Below, piece by piece: positions 24,343 to 33,124 of a DNA stretch of 38,996 bases (the stretch's first letter is position 1; the number at the start of each line of letters is the position of its first letter). Source of the DNA: Nocardioides sp. (GTDB lineage: Bacteria > Actinomycetota > Actinomycetes > Propionibacteriales > Nocardioidaceae); contig NZ_JACIXG010000049.1 in NCBI RefSeq assembly GCF_014360585.1, positions 1 to 38,996 of the forward strand. Reading direction: 5' to 3'. A program made the translations under genes and the position numbers. The notes under the pieces were generated by a model. The model had not been told where the DNA came from, did no database searches, and was given only the letters and a program-made list of their open reading frames with translations.

Positions 24343-27300
24343 GCCCCCGGAGCCGCGGACAGCAGCGCGTCCACGGCGCGGGCGGCGGCGGCGCCGTCGT
24401 CCCAGGGGGCGAACTTCTCCCGGAAGGCGGCGCGGGCCTCGGCGTAGGCGTCGTCGGCAGCCGGTCCGGCCGCCAGATGCGCGATCAGTGCTTCGTTGTC
24501 GCTGAACAGGGGACCGGGAGCGGTCTCGGCGAAGTCGAAGTAGAACCCGCGAGAGGCCTCGTACTCGACCAGGTCGGGGACCAGGAAGAGCTGCGGCCGG
24601 TCGAGGATCGCGAAGTCGAACATCACCGAGGAGTAGTCGGTCACCAGCACGTCGGCGGCCAGGAACAGGTCGTTGATGTCCGGGTAGAGCGTCACGTCGC
24701 GGATCCGGCCGGCGAGCTCCGAGGCGACCGAGGCCCCGCCGGAGGTGTTGACGTGGCCGCGGACGAGCACGGTCACGTCGGGCAGCTCCGCGACGACCTG
24801 CGCCGGATCAAGGTAGAGCACCTTGGAGAAGGTGTCGCGCCACGTCGGGGTGTAGAGCAGGACCCGCTGGTCCTCGGGGATGTCGAGGCGCTTCCGGATC
24901 GCCGCCCGGGTCTCGTCGCGGTCGTCGGCGGCGAGGACGTCGTTGCGCGGATAGCCGGACTCCAGCACCTCGCCGTCGAACCCGAAGGCACGCGGGAGGA
25001 TCTCTGAGCAGTAGGGGCTCGGGCTGATCAGCCGGTCCCAGGCGCGCGCCTCGGCGTCCATCGTCTTCATGTAGAGCACCGAGAGCCCGCTCTTGGGTTC
25101 GGTGATGTCCTTGGCGATGCGCTTGAGCGGGGTGCCGTGCCAGGTCTGGACGTACGCCTGGCCCGACGCCTTCTCGAAGAAGAACGGCCAGTTGTCGTTG
25201 GTGACCAGATACCGCGCCCGGGCGAGCAGCTCGAACCACTCCGGCGAGAAGCGGACCACCGACCGGATCCCGTCGGGGACGAGCACCGAGCGGTCGTTGA
25301 CGCTGTAGACCGGCTCCGGCCCCTCCCCGGCGCGGTGGCGGGCGAGCAGCTCGCGTGCCATCGCCGCGGGAGAGTCGCCGGCCATCTTGCCCTTGAAGGT
25401 CTCCAGCAGCGCGACCGGAAGGCGCTCCTCGTGGCGCTGCTCGAGGTAGCGCTCGCGCAGCAGCTGCTGCCTGCGGCCGGAGCGTACGTCCACGGGCAGG
25501 GCGTGGGAGATGACGATGAGGCTCCACGAGGCGCTGGTGCCGATGCGGACCGGGGCGCCGTCGATCACGATGTCGATCGGTCCCTGTGCGCGCAGCGGGG
25601 TCGCGACCTTCACGTGGGCGAACCCGCGCACCTCGCCGGACTCGTCGACGAGCAGCAGCTCGTAGCGGCCCGTCGGCAGCGCGGTGCGGCCGAGCTGCCA
25701 GGCGTCGCGAGTGACCGGCAGCTCGATCTCGAACTCGCCGGCGGGGAGGGCGGCGCTCGCGATGGCGTCGACGCGCTCGGAGGACAGCTGCAGGCGATGG
25801 CCGGCAGCGCCGAGACTGACCCCACGCAGCACCAGCCGCTCCTCGGTGGCGTCGACCGCAGCGATGTGCACCGACGGCTGCCGGTGGGTCACCCGGACGT
25901 TGTTGCCGCCGCTGCGCGCGACGTACGCCTTGCCGGGATCGTTGCTGGGCTCGTCGCTGGGCTCATCTCCGCGCTCGGCGCCGAGGACGTTGGCCTCCTC
26001 GGCCCAGTGGACCGGGACATGGGCGCCAGAGGTCAGCTTGACATCGAGCTCGCGCGAGGGGCGCGGCTGGAGGAGGACGGTCACGGCGCCGTCGTGCTCA
26101 GCGCGGCGTACGACCTTGCCGAAGGTGGGGGCGAGGATCGGGTTGCGCTCGGGGCCGACGAGGGTGAGCTCGACGGCGCCGGCGGGAGTGATGTGATGAC
26201 CCGCGGTGCGGGCCCAGTCGTCCTGGACGTGAACCCGGAAGCCGTTGGTGCCGTTGCCTCCCAGGCGGACCAGCCGGTCGGCGAGGACGTGGCCGTCGCG
26301 GAAGCCGGCGGGACCGGACGGCACCTGGCCGGTGATGCCCGAGACCCGGGTGAATTCGCCCTGGGTGTGCTCGAGCTCGAGCACCAGGTCGTGCTGGCCG
26401 GCCGGAGTCACCTCGGCGAGCTTCTGCGCGTCGATACGGGCCTCGAAACCGGAGCCCGCGCGGTCCTCGTACGCCCGGTTGGCGACCTCGTCGAGCCACG
26501 GGTCGGTGAACCGGGTCACCGGGACCTCCACGTCGACTCCGTCGCCACGCACATGCATCCGCAGCTCGTGGGGTGCGTAGGAGTCGGTGAGGTTCTGCAG
26601 GAAGGCGGCGCCGCGCAGGACCAGGTCGGAGCCGTCCCAGGCGGCCGAGGTCAGCTGCACGCGGGGGAGCAGGTCGACCTCCTCCACGCGCAGCGTCTCC
26701 GGTGGGAGGGTGCCGCGCTTGTCGAGCCCCTCGGGAAGTACGAAGACGGGGACTCCGTCCACGACCCCGATCGGGCGCCCGGACTGGAACTGCTGGAACC
26801 AGCCGCGCAGCTCGTCGACCAGCTCGAAGTCGTCGTGGCTCAGCGCCCAGGAGACGACCCGGTTGCGGAACTGGAGGCGGGCCCAGATCTCGCTGGGGAT
26901 CTCGTCGCGCAGGAACGCCAGCCGCTCGCGTACGGCCTCGGAGTACTCGGCGTTGCTGGCGCCGATCGCGGCCTCGACGTAGTTGGGGAAGTCGTAGTCG
27001 AGCAACTTCACGAACCAGGTGTTGCGCACCTCGGTCGGGGCGTCCTGCACCAGCTCGGCACAGCGGTCCTGGCTCAGGATGCGGTCGGCGAGGTCCTGCA
27101 GGGTCGCCTTCTGCTGGGTGATCGAGCTGCCGTCGTCACGCGTACGCCACAGATAGACGCAGCGGTCGAGGATGTCGAAGGTGGCATCGAGATAGGCGCG
27201 GGTGATCGGCACCTGGTCCTCGTAGCGCACGCCCTCGCTGAAGAGCAGCTCGTGCTCCTCGACGAAGCTGGTGCGGAAGACCTTGTTCCACGAGGTGATG

Positions 27301-27896
27301 TCGAGCAGCGCCAGCGGCTCGTCCTCGATCGTGAGCCCGGTGCGGGTCTTGCGAGTCAGCTTCTTGACCCAGTTGGGGCGGGTCGCCCTGCCCTCTTCGC
27401 CGCGCTCGAACGCCGCGGTCACGAAGTCGGAGCCGGACTGCTCGAGCAGGTCCACCATGGCCTCGTAAGACCCAGGAAGGATGATGTCGTCGGAGTCGGC
27501 GAAGGCGACGTAGTCACCGCGGATGTGCTCCAAGCCGGTGTTGCGCGCCGCGCCCAGGCCGGCGTTCTCCTTGGTGACGATCTTGACCCGCGGGTCGCGG
27601 CGGGCGATGCGGCGTACGACATCGGCGGAGCCGTCGGGAGAGCCGTCGTCGACGACGACGACCTCGAGCGCCTGCAGCGACTGGGTCAGGATGCTGTCGA
27701 GCGCCGCCTCCACCCACTGCTCGACGTTGTAGATCGGCATGACCACGCTGAGAACCGGCTTCGGACCGAGCCCGACGGCGTACTTCGCCCGGCGGGCCTC
27801 GCGGCGAGCCGCGTGGATCACACGCCGGGAGTCGACGTTCATCGTGCGGTCGATGGCGTCGGCGACGCGATGGGCCGCACGGCGGCGCGGGCTCAT
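24333..27896 (-). CDS. Large GT2 / CDP-glycerol glycerophosphotransferase fusion (teichoic-acid-like polymerase)
   Basis: About 1187 residues. Residues 48-270 are a GT2 domain (VLSVVMPIYNVEQWV, VVDDGSPDGS, FADSDDII, YEDQVPITRAYL). A long central part (about 420-850) is beta-rich with repeated immunoglobulin-like stretches (VHIAAVDATEERLVLRG; ELRMHVRGDGVDVEV) and may bind or measure the growing polymer. The C-terminal 370 residues are a full TagF-type domain: YVQTWHGTPLKRIAKDI near 920, SGYPRNDVL, LLYTPTWRDT, VLVRGHVN and VLVTDYSSVMFDFAILDRP near 1085. The product is probably a glycosylated polyol-phosphate polymer. The ATG at 27896 was chosen; a GTG at 27932 would add 12 residues, and neither has a strong ribosome binding site. 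Confidence 0.88.
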   Translation of the reverse strand: MSPRRRAAHRVADAIDRTMNVDSRRVIHAARREARRAKYAVGLGPKPVLSVVMPIYNVEQWVEAALDSILTQSLQALEVVVVDDGSPDGSADVVRRIARRDPRVKIVTKENAGLGAARNTGLEHIRGDYVAFADSDDIILPGSYEAMVDLLEQSGSDFVTAAFERGEEGRATRPNWVKKLTRKTRTGLTIEDEPLALLDITSWNKVFRTSFVEEHELLFSEGVRYEDQVPITRAYLDATFDILDRCVYLWRTRDDGSSITQQKATLQDLADRILSQDRCAELVQDAPTEVRNTWFVKLLDYDFPNYVEAAIGASNAEYSEAVRERLAFLRDEIPSEIWARLQFRNRVVSWALSHDDFELVDELRGWFQQFQSGRPIGVVDGVPVFVLPEGLDKRGTLPPETLRVEEVDLLPRVQLTSAAWDGSDLVLRGAAFLQNLTDSYAPHELRMHVRGDGVDVEVPVTRFTDPWLDEVANRAYEDRAGSGFEARIDAQKLAEVTPAGQHDLVLELEHTQGEFTRVSGITGQVPSGPAGFRDGHVLADRLVRLGGNGTNGFRVHVQDDWARTAGHHITPAGAVELTLVGPERNPILAPTFGKVVRRAEHDGAVTVLLQPRPSRELDVKLTSGAHVPVHWAEEANVLGAERGDEPSDEPSNDPGKAYVARSGGNNVRVTHRQPSVHIAAVDATEERLVLRGVSLGAAGHRLQLSSERVDAIASAALPAGEFEIELPVTRDAWQLGRTALPTGRYELLLVDESGEVRGFAHVKVATPLRAQGPIDIVIDGAPVRIGTSASWSLIVISHALPVDVRSGRRQQLLRERYLEQRHEERLPVALLETFKGKMAGDSPAAMARELLARHRAGEGPEPVYSVNDRSVLVPDGIRSVVRFSPEWFELLARARYLVTNDNWPFFFEKASGQAYVQTWHGTPLKRIAKDITEPKSGLSVLYMKTMDAEARAWDRLISPSPYCSEILPRAFGFDGEVLESGYPRNDVLAADDRDETRAAIRKRLDIPEDQRVLLYTPTWRDTFSKVLYLDPAQVVAELPDVTVLVRGHVNTSGGASVASELAGRIRDVTLYPDINDLFLAADVLVTDYSSVMFDFAILDRPQLFLVPDLVEYEASRGFYFDFAETAPGPLFSDNEALIAHLAAGPAADDAYAEARAAFREKFAPWDDGAAAARAVDALLSAAPGACD

Positions 27897-28231
27897 GGCT
27901 GACAAAGGGGGAGGACCTTCCACAGGGGGCACAAAGAAGTCGACTGGTGAGTCTAAGCGTTCAACTTTCGTTCATCTGAATCAGTGCGAACGTCTCAGAT
28001 CCGGTTGTAGCGCGCCGGGCCGTCCCGATCTCGATGCCGACAGCGTCACGGACGTGACGAGGGGTGACGCGTGCCACATCAGCCGGGTGTTTCGGAAGCG
28101 TGTCCGGCGGCGTACCGTTTGTTCTGGCTCGGTCACCGTGGTCGAGCACGCAGGCACTACGTCTGGTACCCATCCCGGCTCCGCTCGCAAGGGGGAGTGG
28201 TCGGAGGGACTGGAACGAAAGGTCTACCACC
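27897..28231. other. Divergent intergenic region between the glycan locus and the pan/nad operon
   Basis: 335 bases with no supported gene; an in-frame extension of the downstream gene exists but lacks conserved content. Near the glycosyltransferase it holds TAGACT (complement of 27950-27955), a possible -10 for the minus-strand gene. At 28044-28059 there is a perfect dyad listed separately. The ribosome binding site of the downstream gene (GAAAGG, about 28217-28222) closes the region. Confidence 0.35.
28044..28059. promoter_or_regulatory. 16-bp perfect dyad, candidate operator upstream of the pantothenate/NAD operon
   Basis: CGTCACG and its exact complement CGTGACG are separated by two bases. 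The centre lies about 180 bases upstream of the first operon gene, and a related GTGACGCG follows at 28064-28071. The symmetry suggests a homodimeric regulator; which one cannot be told from the sequence. Confidence 0.4.
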
Positions 28232-29149
28232 ATGAACCACCCGCTCAGGGTGGGCGTCGTCGGCGCGGGTCGCGTCGGTGCCGTCCTTGCAGCCGCGCTG
28301 CAGACCGCAGGCCACTCCATCGTGGCCGTCGCCGGTGAGTCCGACGCCTCCCGTTCGCGCATCGCCGATCTCCTTCCCGGCGTCCCGGTCGCCAAGCCGA
28401 CGGCGGTGGCGCGCGCGTGCGACCTCCTCCTGCTGACCGTCCCCGACGACATGCTCGGCAACGTCGTCAGGACGATGGTCGACGCGGGTGCGATCCGGCC
28501 CGGGCAGTACGTCGCCCACACCTCCGGTCGCCACGGCCTGGCGATCCTCGAGCCTGCCGCAGCCATCGGCGCCCATGTGATGGCGGTCCACCCGGCGATG
28601 ACCTTCTCCGGCACCTCGGTAGACCTCGCCCGGCTCACCGGCTGTGTCTTCGGGCTGACGGCCGCCTCTCCCACCGACCGGGCCTTCGCCGAGGCGCTGG
28701 TGGGCGACCTCGGCGGCAAGCCGATGTGGGTGCCCGAGGAGATGCGGACGCTCTACCACGCCGGGCTCGCCCACGGTGCCAACCATCTGGTCACCCTGGT
28801 CACCGAGGCGATGGAGATCCTCTCCGCCGCCGGGGCGACCGACCCCGCGGGGACCCTGCGCCCGCTGCTGACCGCCGCCCTCGACAACGCCCTGGACCAC
28901 GGCGACGCCGCGCTGACCGGGCCGATCGTCCGGGGTGACGCCGGCACGGTGGCAGCCCACCTCGACGACATCCGCGCCAACGCTCCGCAGACCCTGGGGT
29001 CGTACGTCTCCATGGCGCGGGCCACGCTCGACCGAGCCGTCTCCGACGGACGGCTCGTGCCCATCCGGGCCCTGAAGATCAAGAAGCTGCTCGACGCCGC
29101 CTCCTCGGAGGTCGGCACCGTCGAGGCCCCCGCGAGGAAGTACTCATGA
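28232..29149 (+). CDS. Rossmann-fold DUF2520 protein, probable oxidoreductase of the pantothenate cluster
   Basis: 305 residues. The N-terminal dinucleotide-binding motif [17 protein letters not shown] is followed by LLLTVPDDM and a conserved [10 protein letters not shown] segment. The C-terminal half is the helical DUF2520 domain ([20 protein letters not shown]). Proteins of this type, including Rv3603c of M. tuberculosis, sit directly upstream of panC and have been suspected of acting like ketopantoate reductase; that activity is not established here. ATG 28232 was chosen because GAAAGG lies about nine bases upstream and the conserved Rossmann motif begins six residues later. The stop overlaps the panC start (ATGA). 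Confidence 0.85.
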   Translation: MNHPLRVGVVGAGRVGAVLAAALQTAGHSIVAVAGESDASRSRIADLLPGVPVAKPTAVARACDLLLLTVPDDMLGNVVRTMVDAGAIRPGQYVAHTSGRHGLAILEPAAAIGAHVMAVHPAMTFSGTSVDLARLTGCVFGLTAASPTDRAFAEALVGDLGGKPMWVPEEMRTLYHAGLAHGANHLVTLVTEAMEILSAAGATDPAGTLRPLLTAALDNALDHGDAALTGPIVRGDAGTVAAHLDDIRANAPQTLGSYVSMARATLDRAVSDGRLVPIRALKIKKLLDAASSEVGTVEAPARKYS

Positions 29150-30042
29150 CCGAGCTGAATGTCTCGGGCTCCGCTTCGACCGAGCTCGCACACACCCGCG
29201 ACGAGCTGGCCAAGCTCCTCGAGCCCGCCCGCCGCGACGGCGCCTCGGTAGGCTTCGTACCCACGATGGGCGCGCTGCACGAGGGCCACGCGTCGCTGAT
29301 GCGGGTCGCCCGCGAGCGGGTCGGCGGTGGCCCGGTCGTCGCGTCGATCTTCGTCAACCCGCTGCAGTTCGGCGCCGGCGAGGACCTCGACCGCTACCCG
29401 CGCACGCTCGAGGCGGATCTCGAGATCTGTGAGCGTGAGGGCGTCGACGTCGTCTTCGCGCCGTCGGTCGACGAGGTCTACCCGGGCGGGCTGCCGCAGG
29501 TGACCGTGGCTCCTGGTGAGCTCGGCGACGTGCTCGAGGGCAAGACCCGGCCGGGCCACTTCGGTGGCGTGCTCACTGTCGTGGCGAAGCTGTTCGGGCT
29601 GGTCGGGCCGGATGTCGCCGTCTTCGGCGAGAAGGACTACCAGCAGCTCGCGCTGATCAGCCGGATGTCCTCCGACCTGTGCCTCGGCGTCGACGTCGTC
29701 GGCGCGCCGACGCAGCGCGAGCCCGACGGCCTGGCGCTCTCCTCGCGCAACCGCTACCTCTCGCCCGAGCAGCGGGAGGAGGCCACCACGCTGTCGCGGG
29801 CGCTCTATGCCGCGCAGCGCGAGGCCATCAACGGTGTCGATGCCGCCCACCAGGCGGCGCGCGCCGAGCTGCGCCGCGCAAAGACGGTCGATCTCGATTA
29901 CCTCGCGGTCACCGACCCCGCTCTCGGGGAGCTGCCCACCGACCCGGAGCCGGGCACCGAGGCCCGGATCCTCATCGCCGCCCGGCTCGGCACCACCCGA
30001 CTCATCGACAACATGAGCCTCACGATCGGAGCATCCCGATGA
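29146..30042 (+). CDS. panC: Pantothenate synthetase (pantoate-beta-alanine ligase)
   Basis: 298 residues. It joins pantoate and beta-alanine with ATP to give pantothenate, the vitamin B5 precursor of coenzyme A. Diagnostic motifs are [14 protein letters not shown] (ATP-binding HxGH), [39 protein letters not shown] and [13 protein letters not shown] (KMSKS-like). The length matches the family. It overlaps the DUF2520 gene and panD by four bases each (ATGA), so the three are translationally coupled and supply both the ligase and its beta-alanine. Confidence 0.96.
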   Translation: MTELNVSGSASTELAHTRDELAKLLEPARRDGASVGFVPTMGALHEGHASLMRVARERVGGGPVVASIFVNPLQFGAGEDLDRYPRTLEADLEICEREGVDVVFAPSVDEVYPGGLPQVTVAPGELGDVLEGKTRPGHFGGVLTVVAKLFGLVGPDVAVFGEKDYQQLALISRMSSDLCLGVDVVGAPTQREPDGLALSSRNRYLSPEQREEATTLSRALYAAQREAINGVDAAHQAARAELRRAKTVDLDYLAVTDPALGELPTDPEPGTEARILIAARLGTTRLIDNMSLTIGASR

Positions 30043-30464
30043 CCCGTCTGCGCACCATGATGACCGGCAAGATCCACCGCGCCACGGTCACCCAGGCAGA
30101 CCTCCACTACGTCGGCTCGGTGACCGTCGACGCAGACCTCCTCGACGCCGCGGACATCCTCCCGGGCGAGCTGGTCTCCATCGTCGACATCACCAACGGT
30201 GCCCGCTTGGAGACCTACACCATCGCCGGCGAGCGGGGCTCAGGTGTGCTCGGCATCAACGGCGCCGCCGCCCATCTGGTCCACCCCGGCGATCTGGTCA
30301 TCCTCATCGCGTACGCGCAGATGACCACCGAGGAGGCCAAGGCCTTCGAGCCTCACGTCGTCCACGTCGACGAGGCCAACCACATCATCGCGCTCGGCTC
30401 CGACAGGAGCGAGCCGGTTCCAGGGACCGACCAGATGCGTGGGCCGCTCGTGCTCACGCAGTAG
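30039..30464 (+). CDS. panD: Aspartate 1-decarboxylase proenzyme
   Basis: 141 residues. It decarboxylates aspartate to beta-alanine for PanC. The N-terminal [20 protein letters not shown] leads to the self-cleavage site Gly26-Ser27 (YVGSVTVD), where the serine becomes the pyruvoyl cofactor. [12 protein letters not shown] and [14 protein letters not shown] are the conserved chain-alpha blocks. The start follows panC with ATGA overlap and gives the N-terminus expected from E. coli PanD. The C-terminus is slightly longer than in enterobacteria, as is common in actinobacteria. Cleavage may need the maturation factor in some bacteria; none is seen here. Confidence 0.96.
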   Translation: MTRLRTMMTGKIHRATVTQADLHYVGSVTVDADLLDAADILPGELVSIVDITNGARLETYTIAGERGSGVLGINGAAAHLVHPGDLVILIAYAQMTTEEAKAFEPHVVHVDEANHIIALGSDRSEPVPGTDQMRGPLVLTQ

Positions 30465-30474
30465 CGTTCGCGAC

Positions 30475-32184
30475 ATGAACATGCAGCTGCTCTCCGCTCG
30501 CGATCCGGGCTGGACCGAGTGGGCGGACGTGATCGTGGTGGGTTCGGGGATCGCCGGGCTGACCGCGGCGCTGCGGCTGAAGGACCAGGTCGAACGGGTC
30601 GCCGTCGTCACCAAGGACGTGCTCCAGGCAGGCTCGACCCAGTGGGCCCAAGGCGGCATCGCGGCCGCCCTCGGCGAGGGCGACACTCCTGCTCAGCACG
30701 AGGTCGACACGCTGGTGGCGGGCGCCGGGGCGTGCGACCTCGATGCCGTACGTGTCCTCGTCGGTGAGGGCGCGGAGGCGGTCCGTGAGCTGATCGAGTG
30801 GGGTGCCGAGTTCGACAAGGACCCCTCCGGCGACCTGTCGCTCACCCGGGAGGGCGGCCATCGCCGGGACCGGATCGCGCACGCCGACGGCGACGCGACC
30901 GGAGCCGAGATCCAGCGTGCGCTGATGGAGGCCGTCCGGCGGGCGCCCGAGATATTGGTCTTCGAGCATGCCATGGTCGTCGACCTGCTGACCGCCGCCG
31001 ACGGAGGTGTGGCCGGCCTGACCATCCACGTGATGGGGGAGGGCGACGCCGACGGCGTCGGGATCGTACGCACCCGCGCCGTCGTCCTCGCCTCCGGCGG
31101 CCTCGGCCAGGTCTTCTCGCAGACCACCAACCCGGCCGTCGCCACCGCTGACGGGATGGCGATCGCCCTGCGTGCCGGTGCGACGCTGCGCGACCTCGAG
31201 TTCGTCCAGTTCCACCCCACCGTGATGTACCTGGGTGACGACTCCCGCGGCCAGCAGCCGCTGATCTCCGAGGCCGTACGCGGCGAGGGCGCCTTCCTCG
31301 TCGACTGGGACGGCGCGCGGCTGATGGACGGGGTCCACGAGCTTCGCGACCTGGCTCCCCGCGACATCGTCTCCAAGGCGATCATGAAGCGGATGCTCGA
31401 GAGCGGACGCCCCAACATGTGGCTCGACGCCCGCCATCTCGGCACTCCCGCTGGTCGAGCCGCGAGCGACAGCGAGCGTGTCGAGACCAACACAGTCTTC
31501 TGGGAGCGCCGCTTCCCCAACATCCTCGCCTCGCTCCGCAGCTACGGCGTCGATCCCTCAACGGACCTGATCCCGGTCGCGCCGGCCTGCCACTACGCCT
31601 CCGGCGGCGTCCGCACCGACCTGTGGGGTCGCAGCGACGTCCCGGGCCTCTACGCCACCGGTGAGGTCGCCTGCAGCGGGGTCCACGGCGCCAACCGGCT
31701 GGCCTCCAACTCGCTCCTCGAGGGCCTGGTCTTCTCGCGCCGGATCGCCGAGGTGCTGCCCGGAGAGCTGCGGCAGCTGGAGGATCCGGCCCCGGGTCCC
31801 GGCACCGGCCGCGCGCTCGTCCCCGGCGCCGCGCTCAAGCAGCTGCAGGAGACGATGACGACCAAGGTCGGGGTCCTCCGCAACGCCGCGGGCCTGGCCG
31901 AGGCGATCGAGGAGCTCGAGCGGCTCGGGAGCGTCGCGGCGACCGAGATCGACCCGGCGGCCTGGGAGGCGACCAACCTGCTGACCGTCTCGCTCGCGCT
32001 GGCGAAGGCCGCGCTGCTCCGTGAGGAGACCCGCGGGTCCCACTGGCGCGACGACTTCGCCGAGCGTGACGACCCCGGCTTTGCCGGCCACTTCGACCTG
32101 ACCCTCCGGGACGGCGAGCCCGTCGCCACCTTCACCCCGGCCCCAGCGACCGACCCGTTGACCCCAACCCTGGCAGGAGCCTGA
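30475..32184 (+). CDS. nadB: L-aspartate oxidase
   Basis: 569 residues. This FAD enzyme oxidises aspartate to iminoaspartate, the first step of de novo NAD synthesis. It shows the N-terminal FAD fingerprint VIVVGSGIAGLTAALRL, TQWAQGGIAAALG, EFVQFHPTVMYL, EAVRGEGAFLVD, CHYASGGVRTDLWGRS and the second FAD block LYATGEVACSGVHGANRLASNSLLEG. The C-terminal helical domain is complete. ATG 30475 was chosen 10 bases after panD; no ribosome binding site is obvious, so it may depend on coupling. The stop shares a base with the nadC start. nadA (quinolinate synthase) is not in the window, although it usually accompanies these genes. Confidence 0.95.
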   Translation: MNMQLLSARDPGWTEWADVIVVGSGIAGLTAALRLKDQVERVAVVTKDVLQAGSTQWAQGGIAAALGEGDTPAQHEVDTLVAGAGACDLDAVRVLVGEGAEAVRELIEWGAEFDKDPSGDLSLTREGGHRRDRIAHADGDATGAEIQRALMEAVRRAPEILVFEHAMVVDLLTAADGGVAGLTIHVMGEGDADGVGIVRTRAVVLASGGLGQVFSQTTNPAVATADGMAIALRAGATLRDLEFVQFHPTVMYLGDDSRGQQPLISEAVRGEGAFLVDWDGARLMDGVHELRDLAPRDIVSKAIMKRMLESGRPNMWLDARHLGTPAGRAASDSERVETNTVFWERRFPNILASLRSYGVDPSTDLIPVAPACHYASGGVRTDLWGRSDVPGLYATGEVACSGVHGANRLASNSLLEGLVFSRRIAEVLPGELRQLEDPAPGPGTGRALVPGAALKQLQETMTTKVGVLRNAAGLAEAIEELERLGSVAATEIDPAAWEATNLLTVSLALAKAALLREETRGSHWRDDFAERDDPGFAGHFDLTLRDGEPVATFTPAPATDPLTPTLAGA

Positions 32185-33113
32185 TGACCATCCGACGCGT
32201 GCCCTTCGACGAGATCCCGCAGTCGCTGCGTGACGAGCTGACCAAGGCCGGCCTGGACGCCGGCGAGGTCTACGACGCCGTCGAGCTCGCTCTCGACGAG
32301 GACCTGCCCTCGGTGGCTCCCGGTGAGATGCCCAGCGAGGACGTCACCTCGGTGGCCACGATCGCCCCCGACGCGGCCGCGACCGGCGTCTTCGCCGCCC
32401 GGGAGGACGGCGTGGTCGCCGGCCTGGGTGTGGCCGAGCTCGTCTTCGCGTACGTCATGGGTGACTCCGTCACGGTCACCGACCGCGTCAAGGACGGCTC
32501 CAAGGTGAAGGCGGGCGACGTCATCATGCGGATCGCGGGGCCGACCCGCGGCCTGCTCACCGCGGAGCGTACGGCTCTCAACTACGCCTCCCATCTCTCC
32601 GGCGTCGCCACCGGTGTCGCGGCCTGGACCGAGGCGCTGGAGGGGACCGGTGCCCAGGTGCTCGACACCCGCAAGACCCTCCCGGGCTTCCGAGCCCTGG
32701 AGAAGTACGCCGTACGTTGCGGAGGCGGCGCCAACCACCGGATGTCCCTCTCCGACATGGCGCTGGTCAAGGACAACCACATCGTCGCCGCCGGTGGTGC
32801 GGTGCAGGCCTACGAGGCAGTGCGGTTCGCCTATCCGGACGTGCCGGTCGAGGTCGAGGTGACCACGCTCGAGGAGCTCGAGGCCCTTCTCGACGCCGGC
32901 TGCGGCCGGATCATGCTCGACAACATGTCGACCGCGATGATGAAGGAGGCCGTCGGGATCACCGCCGGCCGAGCCGTGCTGGAGGCCTCCGGCGGCCTGA
33001 CCCTGGATCGTGCCCGCGAGGTCGCCGAGACGGGTGTCGACTACCTGTCCGTCGGTGCGCTGACCCACTCGGTGAAGGTCTTCGACATCGGCTTCGACCT
33101 GTCCGAGGCCTGA
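32184..33113 (+). CDS. nadC: Nicotinate-nucleotide pyrophosphorylase (quinolinate phosphoribosyltransferase)
   Basis: 309 residues. It makes nicotinate mononucleotide from quinolinate and PRPP. The N-terminal segment binds substrate, and the alpha/beta barrel carries RGLLTAERTALNYASHLSGVAT, DTRKTLPGFRALEKYAVRCGG with its conserved Arg/Lys, MALVKDNHI and the barrel-end LEASGGLTLDRA / DYLSVGALTHS. The length is slightly greater than usual because of an N-terminal extension (MTIRRVPFDEIPQSL). Its ATG overlaps the nadB stop. With nadB it forms an NAD pair inserted between panD and coaX. Confidence 0.95.
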   Translation: MTIRRVPFDEIPQSLRDELTKAGLDAGEVYDAVELALDEDLPSVAPGEMPSEDVTSVATIAPDAAATGVFAAREDGVVAGLGVAELVFAYVMGDSVTVTDRVKDGSKVKAGDVIMRIAGPTRGLLTAERTALNYASHLSGVATGVAAWTEALEGTGAQVLDTRKTLPGFRALEKYAVRCGGGANHRMSLSDMALVKDNHIVAAGGAVQAYEAVRFAYPDVPVEVEVTTLEELEALLDAGCGRIMLDNMSTAMMKEAVGITAGRAVLEASGGLTLDRAREVAETGVDYLSVGALTHSVKVFDIGFDLSEA

Positions 33114-33124
33114 GGCGTCCCGCC

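Noticed and set aside
25137..27902. 921-codon open frame on the plus strand opposite the large glycosyltransferase fusion
   Set aside because: It has a low-complexity Gly/Val/Asp/Arg composition typical of antisense frames. The opposite strand has clear GT2 and TagF motifs.
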